DNA of 64,000 bases from Hyphomicrobium_A sp963776675. GTDB lineage: Bacteria; Pseudomonadota; Alphaproteobacteria; Rhizobiales; Hyphomicrobiaceae. Made by a program: the position numbers and the translations under genes. Shown piece by piece: positions 52,269 through 60,697 of this stretch. The stretch is from the NCBI GenBank assembly GCA_963776675.1, contig CAVZNR010000049.1:62001-126000 (forward strand), written 5' to 3'. Position 1 is the first letter of the stretch. Each line of letters starts with the position of its first letter. The notes beneath the pieces are model-generated. The model was given only the letters and a program-made list of their open reading frames with translations. It was not told the origin of the DNA and did no database searches.

Positions 52269-52976
52269 GTGACTCTGCTCGTCGCAACCGGCGTAAACGA
52301 CTACTCGCTCTACAACATGCTTTTGACTGCCGATCCGGTGGTCAAGACCGTGATGCTGGGGCTTGCCCTCGCCTCCGTCGGCTGCTGGGCGATCATCATC
52401 GAGAAGCTCGTGCGGCTGACGTGGCTCAGAGGACAGACGCGCCGGCTCGAAGCCCTGGCACGGAGCGGCGAAACTTCCGGCAGCCAGCGCGGCCTCGTCA
52501 AAGTCGTGCTCGACGCCGCTGAGAGCGAAGCCGAGGACGGCGCCTCCCGCGGCGAGGACCGCAGCGCCGTACGCGCCCGTCTCGATCGGGCCATGCGCGG
52601 AAGGCTCAGGAGCGAATTGCAACGCCAGGAAGGCGGCCTGCCGTTCCTCGCCACCATCGGTTCCTCGGCACCCTTCATCGGCCTGTTCGGCACCGTGTGG
52701 GGCATCATGAACAGCTTCACGGCCATCGGCATGCAACAGGATACGAGTCTTGCGACGGTCGCGCCCGGCATCGCCGAGGCGCTGTTCGCCACCGCTCTCG
52801 GCCTCGCCGCCGCCATTCCCGCCGTCATGGCCTATAACGCCGTCTCGGTGTCGCTCAGCCGCTTGGCCGCGCGCGGCAGCTCCGCCATCTCCGAGATCGC
52901 CAAGCACCTCTCGCGGCCGCAGTCCGATACGGTCGTGCGCGTCGCCGAGCCGCTGCGCGCCAGCGGAGGTCACTAA
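52269..52976 (+). CDS. exbB: ExbB-type proton-channel subunit (MotA/TolQ/ExbB family)
   Basis: A 235-residue inner-membrane protein that, with ExbD, uses the proton gradient to energise TonB. Helices lie at about residues 25-45 (VVKTVMLGLALASVGCWAIII), 125-150 and 170-195. The family signature is FLATIGSSAPFIGLFGTVWGIMNSF, followed by APGIAEALFATALGLAAAIPAVMAYN. The start is GTG 52269, with GAGGA eight bases before. Its stop codon shares one base with the exbD start. The neighbouring receptors indicate this set serves TonB rather than Tol. Confidence 0.93.
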   Translation: MTLLVATGVNDYSLYNMLLTADPVVKTVMLGLALASVGCWAIIIEKLVRLTWLRGQTRRLEALARSGETSGSQRGLVKVVLDAAESEAEDGASRGEDRSAVRARLDRAMRGRLRSELQRQEGGLPFLATIGSSAPFIGLFGTVWGIMNSFTAIGMQQDTSLATVAPGIAEALFATALGLAAAIPAVMAYNAVSVSLSRLAARGSSAISEIAKHLSRPQSDTVVRVAEPLRASGGH

Positions 52977-53425
52977 TGGCTGCATCGTTCAACTTCGCTC
53001 AATCGGGCGACGATGAGGATATCGCCTACAAGCCCATGGCCGAGATCAACATCACGCCCATGGTCGACGTGATGCTCGTTCTCCTCATTATCTTCATGGT
53101 GGCCGCCCCGCTTATGGTTGCCGGCGTCCCGGTCGATCTGCCCAAGACCTCGGCCGCCCGCGTCGGGCAGTCGAAGAAGCCGATGGTCGTGACGCTGACC
53201 TCGGACGGTCGGCTGCAGATCCGCAACGATTTCGTGGACCGGGACCATCTCGTGCCGCGGCTTCGCCAGATCCACGCCGAGGAAGGCGACACCGTCATCT
53301 ACGTGCGTGGCGACAAGAAAGTCGCCTACGGCGACGTGATGGAAATCCTCGGCCTCGTGGGGCAGAGCGGCTATGCCCGCGTCTCGCTTCTCTCGCAGCA
53401 CTCGCCCAGCAGCTCGACCCCTTAG
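52976..53425 (+). CDS. exbD: ExbD-type TonB-system subunit
   Basis: A 149-residue single-helix protein of the ExbD/TolR family. The helix MVDVMLVLLIIFMVAAPLMVAGV (about residues 22-44) carries the proton-path Asp near its start, and NITPMVDVMLVLLIIFMV is the family signature. The periplasmic domain continues VDLPKTSAARVGQSKKPMVVTL to YGDVMEILGLVGQSGYARVSLLS. It overlaps exbB by one base (TAATG) and is followed by tonB after 17 bp. Confidence 0.94.
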   Translation: MAASFNFAQSGDDEDIAYKPMAEINITPMVDVMLVLLIIFMVAAPLMVAGVPVDLPKTSAARVGQSKKPMVVTLTSDGRLQIRNDFVDRDHLVPRLRQIHAEEGDTVIYVRGDKKVAYGDVMEILGLVGQSGYARVSLLSQHSPSSSTP

Positions 53426-53442
53426 CCAGGCATAACCGACCG

Positions 53443-54150
53443 ATGCAGTTTCTTCGCCCAACAACCTGGCTGCTCTCACTCGGGCTGCACGCCGCGCTCG
53501 TGGTGGCGATCGTCGGCGTCGCCGGCGACGGAGCCGCCTATGATGTCGGCACCGGCAATGACGAGTTTGTGGTGGAGCAGGGCATCGCGCTCGAAGGCGT
53601 TGCTAAGTTCGGCGACGCCGAGGAAATGATCGAGACCGTCGACGTCGCTCCGGTGCAGGAGATGACCGAGCCCAAGCCCGAGGAGATCGAGCCGGAGCTG
53701 ACCGACGTCATCACTGCGAGCACGAGCAAGCACGAGGAAGAGGTCGTCACCGAGGAAATCAAGCCGATCGACGAGGAGAAGCCGGTTGCCGTGCCAGTCG
53801 AGGAGCAGGCGCCGCAAGTCGCGACACTCGTCGAGAAGAGCTCGGGCGCCGCGCAGCACGGTGGCGCCGCCACGGCGCGCCGGGCCTACTACGGCAGTTT
53901 GAGCAAGATCCTGGAGCGCAACAAGGTCAACCCGCGCTCGCGCATGGCGGGAACGGTTCTGGTCCGCTTCACGGTTGGTCCGACCGGCGAGCTATTGTCG
54001 CGCGCCGTCGAGAAGAGCTCCGGATCGAAGCTCTTGGACGAGGCCGCCATGGAGGCGCTCGATCGGGCGGCGCCGTTCCCTCCGATCCCTACCGAGCTCG
54101 CGGGCACCCCCGTCGAGGTCCAGGTCCCCTTCAAGTTCGTCACGCGCTGA
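53443..54150 (+). CDS. tonB: TonB energy-transducing protein
   Basis: A 235-residue protein linking ExbBD to outer-membrane receptors. One N-terminal helix (WLLSLGLHAALVVAIVGVAG) is followed by a long acidic, Pro/Glu/Lys-rich spacer (EPKPEEIEPELTDV, EEIKPIDEEKPVAVPVEEQ). The C-terminal TonB domain from about residue 145 reads YYGSLSKILERNKVNPRSRMAG, GTVLVRFTVGPTGELLSRAVEKSSGS, LDRAAPFPPIPTEL and VEVQVPFKFV. It is last in the accessory-exbB-exbD-tonB operon; the two divergent receptors are the obvious clients. Confidence 0.93.
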   Translation: MQFLRPTTWLLSLGLHAALVVAIVGVAGDGAAYDVGTGNDEFVVEQGIALEGVAKFGDAEEMIETVDVAPVQEMTEPKPEEIEPELTDVITASTSKHEEEVVTEEIKPIDEEKPVAVPVEEQAPQVATLVEKSSGAAQHGGAATARRAYYGSLSKILERNKVNPRSRMAGTVLVRFTVGPTGELLSRAVEKSSGSKLLDEAAMEALDRAAPFPPIPTELAGTPVEVQVPFKFVTR

Positions 54151-54305
54151 AACGCACTGATTGCGCCCTCGCCGACGTTCGGCGGCCCACTCGGGGTCAG
54201 CCGTAAACCCTTCATTTGCTTAGTCGAAAACAATACGTCGGTTAACTGCACATTATCGTCTGTTCACTAGGTTGCGGGTCGGACCAACAGCGCAGCCGCG
54301 GTGTG

Positions 54306-55205
54306 ATGATCAACGGTGCCTTCGGTAGCCAGAAGAGCGGCTCATTGATGGGCGAGTACGCGTCGCTGTTGGGCGACGCCGTGCTGCGCCATCGCGCACG
54401 CGTGGCCGAGCACTCCGCCCGCATCGAGGCGGAGCTCGCAAGCCGGGTCAAGTCCGAGTTCATCGCCAACATGAGCCACGAGCTCAGGACCCCGCTCAAC
54501 GCCATCATCGGCTTCTCCAAGCTGCTGGCGGAGCAGGGCGAGCGCCCGCTCTCCCAGACCGAGACCGCCGAGTACGCCAACCTCATCCACGATGCGGCGG
54601 GCCACCTGCTTTCGGTGATCAACAACATCCTCGACATCTCCAAGATCCACAGCGGCAGGTGCACGCTCGATAGCCGCGACGTGGACCTCGGCGAGATCTT
54701 GAGTGCCTCGGTCTCCTCCTTCCGGCTGATGGCCGAGACCTCCGGCGTGACCATCGATCTCGAGGTCGACCCGGCGCTGCCCGGCGCACGCGGTGATGCC
54801 GTCAAGCTGCGTCAGGTCTTCACCAACCTGATCTCCAATGCCCTGAAATTCACGCGCAAGGGCGGCACCGTCTCGGTCAAGGCCTCCCCGAGCGACGACG
54901 GAAACGCCGTCATCGAGGTGAGCGACACCGGCGTCGGCATGAGCGAGGAGGAAATCTCCGTGGCGCTCACGCCCTTCGGACAAGTCGATTCCAGCCACGC
55001 CCGCTGGCGCGAGGGCACCGGTCTCGGCCTCCCCATCGCGCGGGCCCTGATAAAGCTTCACGGGGGCGACTTCCTCATCCACAGCCGCAAGGGGCATGGC
55101 ACCAAGGTCACGGTCGTGCTGCCGCCGCATCACCAGCTCTCGGTGACGGAGGCGCGCGACGCGATCCTGGGGCGGGGCCTGGAAGAGGGAGAGCTGTCGA
55201 AGTGA
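54306..55205 (+). CDS. Soluble histidine kinase coupled to a HerA-like ATPase gene
   Basis: A 299-residue cytosolic histidine kinase with almost no sensor part: about 45 residues precede the helical lead (AEHSARIEAELASRVKSEFI). The H box is FIANMSHELRTPLNAIIGFSKLL. The ATPase domain has the N box LRQVFTNLISNALKFTRKGG, G1 VSDTGVGM, F-box region PFGQVDSSHARWREGTGLGLPI. ATG 54306 is taken as start; ATG 54348 is also possible and neither has a strong ribosome site. Its stop overlaps the start of the ATPase gene by four bases (GTGA). No response regulator is nearby. Confidence 0.88.
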   Translation: MINGAFGSQKSGSLMGEYASLLGDAVLRHRARVAEHSARIEAELASRVKSEFIANMSHELRTPLNAIIGFSKLLAEQGERPLSQTETAEYANLIHDAAGHLLSVINNILDISKIHSGRCTLDSRDVDLGEILSASVSSFRLMAETSGVTIDLEVDPALPGARGDAVKLRQVFTNLISNALKFTRKGGTVSVKASPSDDGNAVIEVSDTGVGMSEEEISVALTPFGQVDSSHARWREGTGLGLPIARALIKLHGGDFLIHSRKGHGTKVTVVLPPHHQLSVTEARDAILGRGLEEGELSK

Positions 55206-57187
55206 CCAGCGCCAAGAACATGCAGCTCAACATGCCGGGCAAGCAGACCGCGGCATGGCCCGACCGTTCCATCGGCCGCATCGTGTCGGTGACGGGCTCC
55301 AAGGCGATCGTGCTTCTGGATTCCCCCGGGGAGGGCCAGACCCATATCGAGGAGCGCCCCGACATGGGCACGCTGCTCGCCATCGACACCACCAAGACCG
55401 TGGTGCTCGCCATCGTCTCCGCGCTCAGCGTGCCCGTGCCCGCCCAGCGCGACGGCGAGACGGAGATCAAAATCGCAGAGCTCGGTCTCGTCGGCGAGCT
55501 GTGGAAGGACGACGAGGGCAACGCCCGCATATTCTCCCGCGGCGTCACCGCGTACCCGTCGCTCGGCGACCGCGCCCGCGTGGCCTCCAAGGCCGAGCTC
55601 GAGGCGGCGTTCTGCGGCGACCCCAGCCGCAGCGTGCGCATCGGCTGCATCCGTCAGGACGCCTCCATCCCGGCGATGGTCCGCGTCGACGAGCTGCTGG
55701 GCAAGCACCTGGCCATTCTGGGTACGACCGGCACCGGCAAGTCGTGCACCACGGCGCTCATTCTGCGGGCCATCCTCGCCAAGAACCCGGCCGCGCACAT
55801 CCTGCTGCTCGACCCCCACAACGAGTACGCCACCGCCTTCCGCGACTGGGCCGAGGTGATCAACCCGCGCAACATGCAGTTGCCGTTCTGGCTGTTGAAC
55901 TTCGAGGAGATCGTCGAGGTCCTGATCGGCGACATGTCGCGCAAGGCCGAGATCGAGATCCTGCAAGAGCTCATTCCCATCGCCAAGGCGCGCTACAATG
56001 CCGGGCGCGCCCGCGAGAACGTGCGCCGCAGCGTTCCGGAGCCCTCCCGCTTCACCGTCGACACGCCCGTCCCCTACCGCATCTCCGACCTCACGGGCCT
56101 CATCGACGAGCGTATGGGCAAGCTCGAGAACAAGAAGGACTTGTCCCCCTACCGCCAGCTCAGGGCCCGCATCGACACCATCTCGCAGGATGGCCGCTAC
56201 GCCTTCATGTTCGGCTCGCTCACCGTCTACGACGGCATGACCCAGGTGCTCAGCCGCATCTTCCGCGTGCCCGTGAACGACAAGCCGATCACCATCGTCG
56301 AGCTGACCGGCCTGCCGACCGAGATCATCAACGTCGTCGTGTCGGTGCTCTCGCGCATGACCTTCGACTTCGCCCACTGGAGCGAGGGCAAGGTGCCCCT
56401 GACGCTCGTGTGCGAGGAGGCGCATCGCTACGTGCCCTCGGTGCCTGCGCTCGGCTTCGAGCCATGCAAACGCGCCATCGCCAAGATCGCCAAGGAGGGC
56501 CGCAAGTACGGCGTCGCCTTGTGCATCGTTTCGCAGCGTCCCGCCGAGATCGATCCGACCATCCTGTCCCAGTGCAACACCGTGTTCGCGCTCAGGATGT
56601 CGAACGACCGCGACCAGGAGATCGTCACCTCGGCGATCACCGACACCAGCTCGGGCCTTCTGGAGTTCCTGCCCGCGCTCGGCCAGCGCGAGGCGCTCGC
56701 CTTCGGCGACGGCCTGGCGCTGCCGGTGCGCATCATGTTCGACGAGCTGCCGCATGATCTGCTGCCGCGCTCGACCACCGCGCACTTCACCGAGCATTGG
56801 CAGAACTCGATCGGTGACGAGGGCTTCCTCGAGCAGATCGTCGAGAGGTGGCGCTCCTCCGACATCGGCGCCGGTACCGATGAGCAGACGACCCAGCTTG
56901 CCGAAAGCATGCCCATCGAGGCTTCGCAGCCGGAGGCGGCGCCACTCGCACCCGATCCACGCCGGCAAGCACCACCAGCCATGCGCCAGCCCGCTGCCGC
57001 GGCAGGAGAGCCCGCGCCACGCCAGCCGTCGATCCGCCAGGCCGTCTTCCGCAAGGAAACTTCCGGCGGCGGCCAAGGCGACGCGCCCCAGCGCGCCGGC
57101 GAGGCGGCGGCATCCGGCGATCAGAACGTGCCGGGTGCTGCCTTAAAAACCCTGCGCGACAGGCTAATCCAGCGCCAGCAGCGCTGA
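55202..57187 (+). CDS. HerA-like DNA-translocase-type ATPase (DUF87)
   Basis: A 661-residue HerA/FtsK-superfamily ATPase. An N-terminal HAS-type barrel (about 20-155; SIGRIVSVTGSKAIVLLD, GTLLAI) is followed by Walker A LGTTGTGKSCTTALILRAIL (about residue 180) and Walker B PLTLVCEEAHRYVP, with the Arg/sensor region GVALCIVSQRPAEIDPTILSQCNTVFALRM. The last 90 residues are Pro/Ala/Gln-rich and probably disordered. No NurA nuclease gene, the usual HerA partner, is adjacent. Start GTG 55202 overlaps the kinase gene; ATG 55220 is an alternative. Coupling to a kinase is unusual and unexplained. Confidence 0.9.
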   Translation: MTSAKNMQLNMPGKQTAAWPDRSIGRIVSVTGSKAIVLLDSPGEGQTHIEERPDMGTLLAIDTTKTVVLAIVSALSVPVPAQRDGETEIKIAELGLVGELWKDDEGNARIFSRGVTAYPSLGDRARVASKAELEAAFCGDPSRSVRIGCIRQDASIPAMVRVDELLGKHLAILGTTGTGKSCTTALILRAILAKNPAAHILLLDPHNEYATAFRDWAEVINPRNMQLPFWLLNFEEIVEVLIGDMSRKAEIEILQELIPIAKARYNAGRARENVRRSVPEPSRFTVDTPVPYRISDLTGLIDERMGKLENKKDLSPYRQLRARIDTISQDGRYAFMFGSLTVYDGMTQVLSRIFRVPVNDKPITIVELTGLPTEIINVVVSVLSRMTFDFAHWSEGKVPLTLVCEEAHRYVPSVPALGFEPCKRAIAKIAKEGRKYGVALCIVSQRPAEIDPTILSQCNTVFALRMSNDRDQEIVTSAITDTSSGLLEFLPALGQREALAFGDGLALPVRIMFDELPHDLLPRSTTAHFTEHWQNSIGDEGFLEQIVERWRSSDIGAGTDEQTTQLAESMPIEASQPEAAPLAPDPRRQAPPAMRQPAAAAGEPAPRQPSIRQAVFRKETSGGGQGDAPQRAGEAAASGDQNVPGAALKTLRDRLIQRQQR

Positions 57188-57196
57188 GCCGCTGCG

Positions 57197-58084
57197 CTAG
57201 CGTTGCGGCGGGTCGCCCGAGCGGATGGCGACGATGCGGCCGGGGCGACCTGGGACATCGGCCGGAGCCTCCGTTGGCGCCTGCGGCTCGCGCATCGTCT
57301 GCCTGAAGCGGCGCCAGCTCATCGGAATGAAGGCGAGGTAGAGGATCGATCCGCCCGTCAGCGTGGCGAACGGATAGGTCACCAGCAGCGCCACGAATCC
57401 CACCGCAAGCATGAACGTCGGCATGACGTACTCGCGCGAGATGCGCTCGCCGAGCAGCTTGCCGGAGTAGGTGGGAATGGTCGACACCATCATGAACGCC
57501 ATGAGCAGCGTATAGACGAGAACGATGTTGAGGGTGATGGCCGAGGAGCGGAAGTCGAAGCCCAGCCGCTCGATGAAGACCGGCAGCAGCACCACGATCG
57601 CCGCCGCCGGCGTCGGCATGCCGATGAAATACGCCGCCTGCCATTTGGGGCGCTCCTCCTCCACGGCGATATTGAAGCGCGCCAGCCGCAGCGCCGAGGC
57701 AAGCGCGAAGATCATCACGCAGATCCAGCCCAGGCTCTTGAGATCGCCCAGCCCCCAGTTGAACACCAGGAACGCCGGCGCCACGCCGAAGTTGACGAAG
57801 TCGGCGAGACTGTCGAGCTCCGCCCCGAAGCGCGACGAGGCCTTCAGCAGGCGCGCCACGCGCCCATCGATGCCGTCGAGCAGGGCCGCGAACACGATGG
57901 CGCCCAGCGCCAGCTCGTAGCGCCCCTCGATGCCCATGCGGATCGAGGTGAGCCCGGCGCACAGCGCCAGCAGCGTGAAGAAGTTCGGCACCAGCATGCG
58001 CACCGGAACTTGCCGGTGGCGAAACAGCGGCATGCGGCGGCGACGCCGCGTCTCCTGCTCCAGTCTCGGTAAAATCGGGTCCAT
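57197..58084 (-). CDS. pssA: CDP-diacylglycerol-serine O-phosphatidyltransferase
   Basis: A 295-residue membrane enzyme making phosphatidylserine. The CDP-alcohol phosphotransferase motif DG..AR..G...D...D is exact in LDGIDGRVARLLKASSRFGAELDSLADFVNFG (about residues 68-100). Several helices follow (SLGWICVMIFALASALRLARF, PAAAIVVLLPVFIERLGF, VMPTFMLAVGFVALLVTYPF) and a Pro-rich tail. It follows psd by 61 bp on the minus strand, so the two steps to phosphatidylethanolamine are co-expressed. Confidence 0.95.
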   Translation of the reverse strand: MDPILPRLEQETRRRRRMPLFRHRQVPVRMLVPNFFTLLALCAGLTSIRMGIEGRYELALGAIVFAALLDGIDGRVARLLKASSRFGAELDSLADFVNFGVAPAFLVFNWGLGDLKSLGWICVMIFALASALRLARFNIAVEEERPKWQAAYFIGMPTPAAAIVVLLPVFIERLGFDFRSSAITLNIVLVYTLLMAFMMVSTIPTYSGKLLGERISREYVMPTFMLAVGFVALLVTYPFATLTGGSILYLAFIPMSWRRFRQTMREPQAPTEAPADVPGRPGRIVAIRSGDPPQR

Positions 58085-58145
58085 GGCGGCTACTCTCGCT
58101 CCTGCATCCTTTCGGCAAAAGCCCGCGGCCTAGAATAGGCTTAAC

Positions 58146-58859
58146 TCAGCTGCGGCGCGACACCCGTTCCGGCTCGTCCGATTGCATGTCGGCGAGCACG
58201 GTCTCGCCGCCCACCGCGAGCTGGCCCACCGAAACGAGCGCCGTCTTGCCCGGCGGCAGGTAGACGTCGACCCGCGATCCGAAGCGGATGAGGCCGATGC
58301 GCTCGCCCGCGCCCACCGTATCGCCCTCGTGCACGAACGCCACGATGCGGCGCGCCACCAGCCCCGCGATCTGCACCACGGCGATCTCGACGCCGTCCGT
58401 CCGCTCGATGATGACGGCGCGCCGCTCGTTCTCCTCGCTCGCCTTGTCGAGGGCGGCGTTGAAGAAGGCGCCCGGCACATAGATCGAGCGCGCGATGCGT
58501 CCCGCCACCGGCGCGCGCGTGATGTGCACGTCGAGAACCGAAAGAAAGGTCGAGACGCGCTGGCGCTGCTCCGGGCCGAGCCCCAGCTCCACCGGCGGAA
58601 CCACCGTATCGACCGCGGTGATGCGCCCGTCGGCCGGGGCCACGACGAGGCCCTCGCGCAGCGGCGTCACCCGGTCGGGGTCGCGGAAGAAGTAGGCGAT
58701 ATACGCCGCCGCAACGAGAAGCAGCCAAGCCAGCGGCGGCCAGATGAGAAAGAACACCAGCGCCAGGCCCACCGCGATGGCGATGAACTTGTGCCCGTCC
58801 CGATGCACGGGCGCCAGGCTGTCCATGATGGTGTCAAAAATGCCGTGACGTTCCGACAC
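58146..58859 (-). CDS. psd: Phosphatidylserine decarboxylase proenzyme
   Basis: A 237-residue short-type (archaeal-like) decarboxylase making phosphatidylethanolamine. Two adjacent helices near residues 25-60 (FIAIAVGLALVFFLIWPPLAWLLLVAAAYIAYFFRDP) are followed by VVAPADGRI and FLSVLDVHITRAPVAGRI. The self-cleavage site is RFGSRVDVYLP, where the Ser of Gly-Ser becomes the pyruvoyl group. Length fits this subgroup. It precedes pssA in a two-gene operon. Confidence 0.95.
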   Translation of the reverse strand: MSERHGIFDTIMDSLAPVHRDGHKFIAIAVGLALVFFLIWPPLAWLLLVAAAYIAYFFRDPDRVTPLREGLVVAPADGRITAVDTVVPPVELGLGPEQRQRVSTFLSVLDVHITRAPVAGRIARSIYVPGAFFNAALDKASEENERRAVIIERTDGVEIAVVQIAGLVARRIVAFVHEGDTVGAGERIGLIRFGSRVDVYLPPGKTALVSVGQLAVGGETVLADMQSDEPERVSRRS

Positions 58860-58929
58860 GAGGACGGCCTCCTAGTTGCTTTTCTGCCTTGCTTGCGCCA
58901 ACGCGGGACGGCCGTCCCGCCATCGGCGC

Positions 58930-60405
58930 CTACTCGACCGGCACCGAAATGAACCTGTGGCTGCCCTTGGCGTCCTCGACCTCGAGCATCACCGTCTTGC
59001 GGCTGCCCTTCTTCACGGTCGCCACCTGGCGGGCGATGTCCTGCGGAACCGACACCGGCTCGTTGGCCGCCTGCACGATCACGTCGCCCGGCCTTATGGT
59101 GGCCGCGGCCGGGCTCTTGGGATCGACCTGGTCGACGATCGCACCCTTGATATTGGCGCCGAGCCCGTACTTCGATCGCAGCTCGTCGGTGAGCGTGGAC
59201 AGCGTCAGCCCGAGCACGACCGCCTCGGCGGAGCCGGACGTCTCGTCGCGCCCCAGCGCCACCGGCACATCCTCGTCCTCCGACAGGCGCCCCACGGTCA
59301 CCTTTAGCTTCTTGTGCTCGCCCTTGCGCACGACCTCCACGTCGACCTGCTGGTCGATCGGCGCGCGCGCAACCAGCCGCGGCAGGTTGCGCATGGTCGC
59401 CACGTCCTCCTGGCCGAACTTCACGATGACGTCCCCCGCCAGGATGCCGCTCTTGGCCGCGGGTCCGTCGGGCGTGATAGCGGCAACGAGCGCGCCGGTA
59501 TTCGGCGGCACGCCCAGCGCGCTCGAAATCTCCTCGGTGACGGTCTGGATCTTCACCCCGAGCCAGCCGCGCCGCACCTCGTGGAACTGCCGCAGCTGCT
59601 GCACCACCGGCTGCACCGTGTCGGCCGGCACCGAGAAGCCGATGCCGATCGAGCCTCCGGTCGGCGAGATGATGGCCGTGTTCACCCCGACCACCTCGCC
59701 GTCCATGTTGAACAGCGGGCCGCCCGAGTTGCCCTTGTTGATCGAGGCATCCGTCTGCAGGTAGTCGTCGTAGGGGCCGGAATTGATGTTGCGCGCCTTC
59801 GCCGAGATGATGCCGACGGTGACGCTGCCCCCGAGCCCGAACGGATTGCCGATCGCCATCACCCAGTCGCCGACCTTGATCGCGTTCGAGGAGCCGAACT
59901 TGACCGCCTTGAGCTCCTTTGCCGAGTGGACCTGCAGAAGCGCGATGTCGGTCTTGGTGTCCTTGCCGATCAGATCCGCCTTGAGCTTGGTGCCGTCGTG
60001 GAGATTGACCTGAATCTCCTCGGCGCCGTCGATGACGTGGTTGTTGGTGACGATGATGCCGTCCTTGCCGTCGATGATGAAGCCGGAGCCGAGCGAGGAC
60101 ACCATGCGGTCGGGCACCGAATGCCCGCGGTTCTCGAAGAAGTCGCCGAAGTACTCGTCATAAGGCGAGTCCTTGGGCACGCTCGGCAGCGGCAGCCCCT
60201 GCGGCCCGCGGACCGATTGGCTGGTCGAGACGTTCACCACGGCCTCGATGAGCTGCTCGGCCAGCGGCGCGACCGTCTGCGGACCGTTTTTCTGTGCGGC
60301 GGCAGGACCCGCGGCGACCATCCCGGTCACCAAGCCGACGAGCAGCACCCCGACGGCGATCGGAAACACCGACCCCGGGCCGTTGCGCGACGAAAGTCCT
60401 TGCAT
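58930..60405 (-). CDS. Deg/HtrA-type periplasmic serine protease
   Basis: A 491-residue Do-family protease. A signal peptide or anchor (about 14-36, ending AAAQ) precedes the trypsin-like domain with His in GIIVTNNHVIDGAEEI, Asp in TDIALLQVHS and Ser in DASINKGNSGGPLFNM. Two PDZ domains follow (VRRGWLGVKIQTVTEEISSALGV onward, and GLTLSTLTDELRSKYGLGANIKG onward). It degrades misfolded envelope proteins. ATG 60405 is preferred: AGGAG lies nine bases upstream, whereas ATG 60414 has that site directly against it. It is last in the hflK-hflC-DUF2065-protease group, a common alphaproteobacterial order. Confidence 0.94.
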   Translation of the reverse strand: MQGLSSRNGPGSVFPIAVGVLLVGLVTGMVAAGPAAAQKNGPQTVAPLAEQLIEAVVNVSTSQSVRGPQGLPLPSVPKDSPYDEYFGDFFENRGHSVPDRMVSSLGSGFIIDGKDGIIVTNNHVIDGAEEIQVNLHDGTKLKADLIGKDTKTDIALLQVHSAKELKAVKFGSSNAIKVGDWVMAIGNPFGLGGSVTVGIISAKARNINSGPYDDYLQTDASINKGNSGGPLFNMDGEVVGVNTAIISPTGGSIGIGFSVPADTVQPVVQQLRQFHEVRRGWLGVKIQTVTEEISSALGVPPNTGALVAAITPDGPAAKSGILAGDVIVKFGQEDVATMRNLPRLVARAPIDQQVDVEVVRKGEHKKLKVTVGRLSEDEDVPVALGRDETSGSAEAVVLGLTLSTLTDELRSKYGLGANIKGAIVDQVDPKSPAAATIRPGDVIVQAANEPVSVPQDIARQVATVKKGSRKTVMLEVEDAKGSHRFISVPVE

Positions 60406-60511
60406 GAGCCTCATCTCCTGCCGCCTGCCGGCCACCCGCCGCCGGGTGTCGCACGGTCTTCCCAAGTGGATGGCAAGGCGCGGCGCCTGTCAACGCGGGT
60501 CCCGGCCGCCG

Positions 60512-60697
60512 TCAACCGCGAATAAGCCAAACCACGCCGACGCCAAGGCAAACGGCCGTCCAGCCGGCAACGCGCAAGACCGACTCCGGGGTACCGGCAG
60601 TCCCCTCCAGGATCCGTATCGCCAGCCGGGGGGCGACCGCCCAAAGCAGACCCTCGATGACCAGGACGAGTCCAAGCCCGACGAGGAGATCGTTCAT
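60512..60697 (-). CDS. DUF2065 small membrane protein
   Basis: A 61-residue protein with two membrane helices (LLVGLGLVLVIEGLLWAVAP and VLRVAGWTAVCLGVGVVWLI), matching DUF2065 in length and layout. Its ATG overlaps the hflC stop (ATGA), indicating coupled translation. The family is regularly found between hflC and degP-like genes; its role is unknown. Confidence 0.88.
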   Translation of the reverse strand: MNDLLVGLGLVLVIEGLLWAVAPRLAIRILEGTAGTPESVLRVAGWTAVCLGVGVVWLIRG

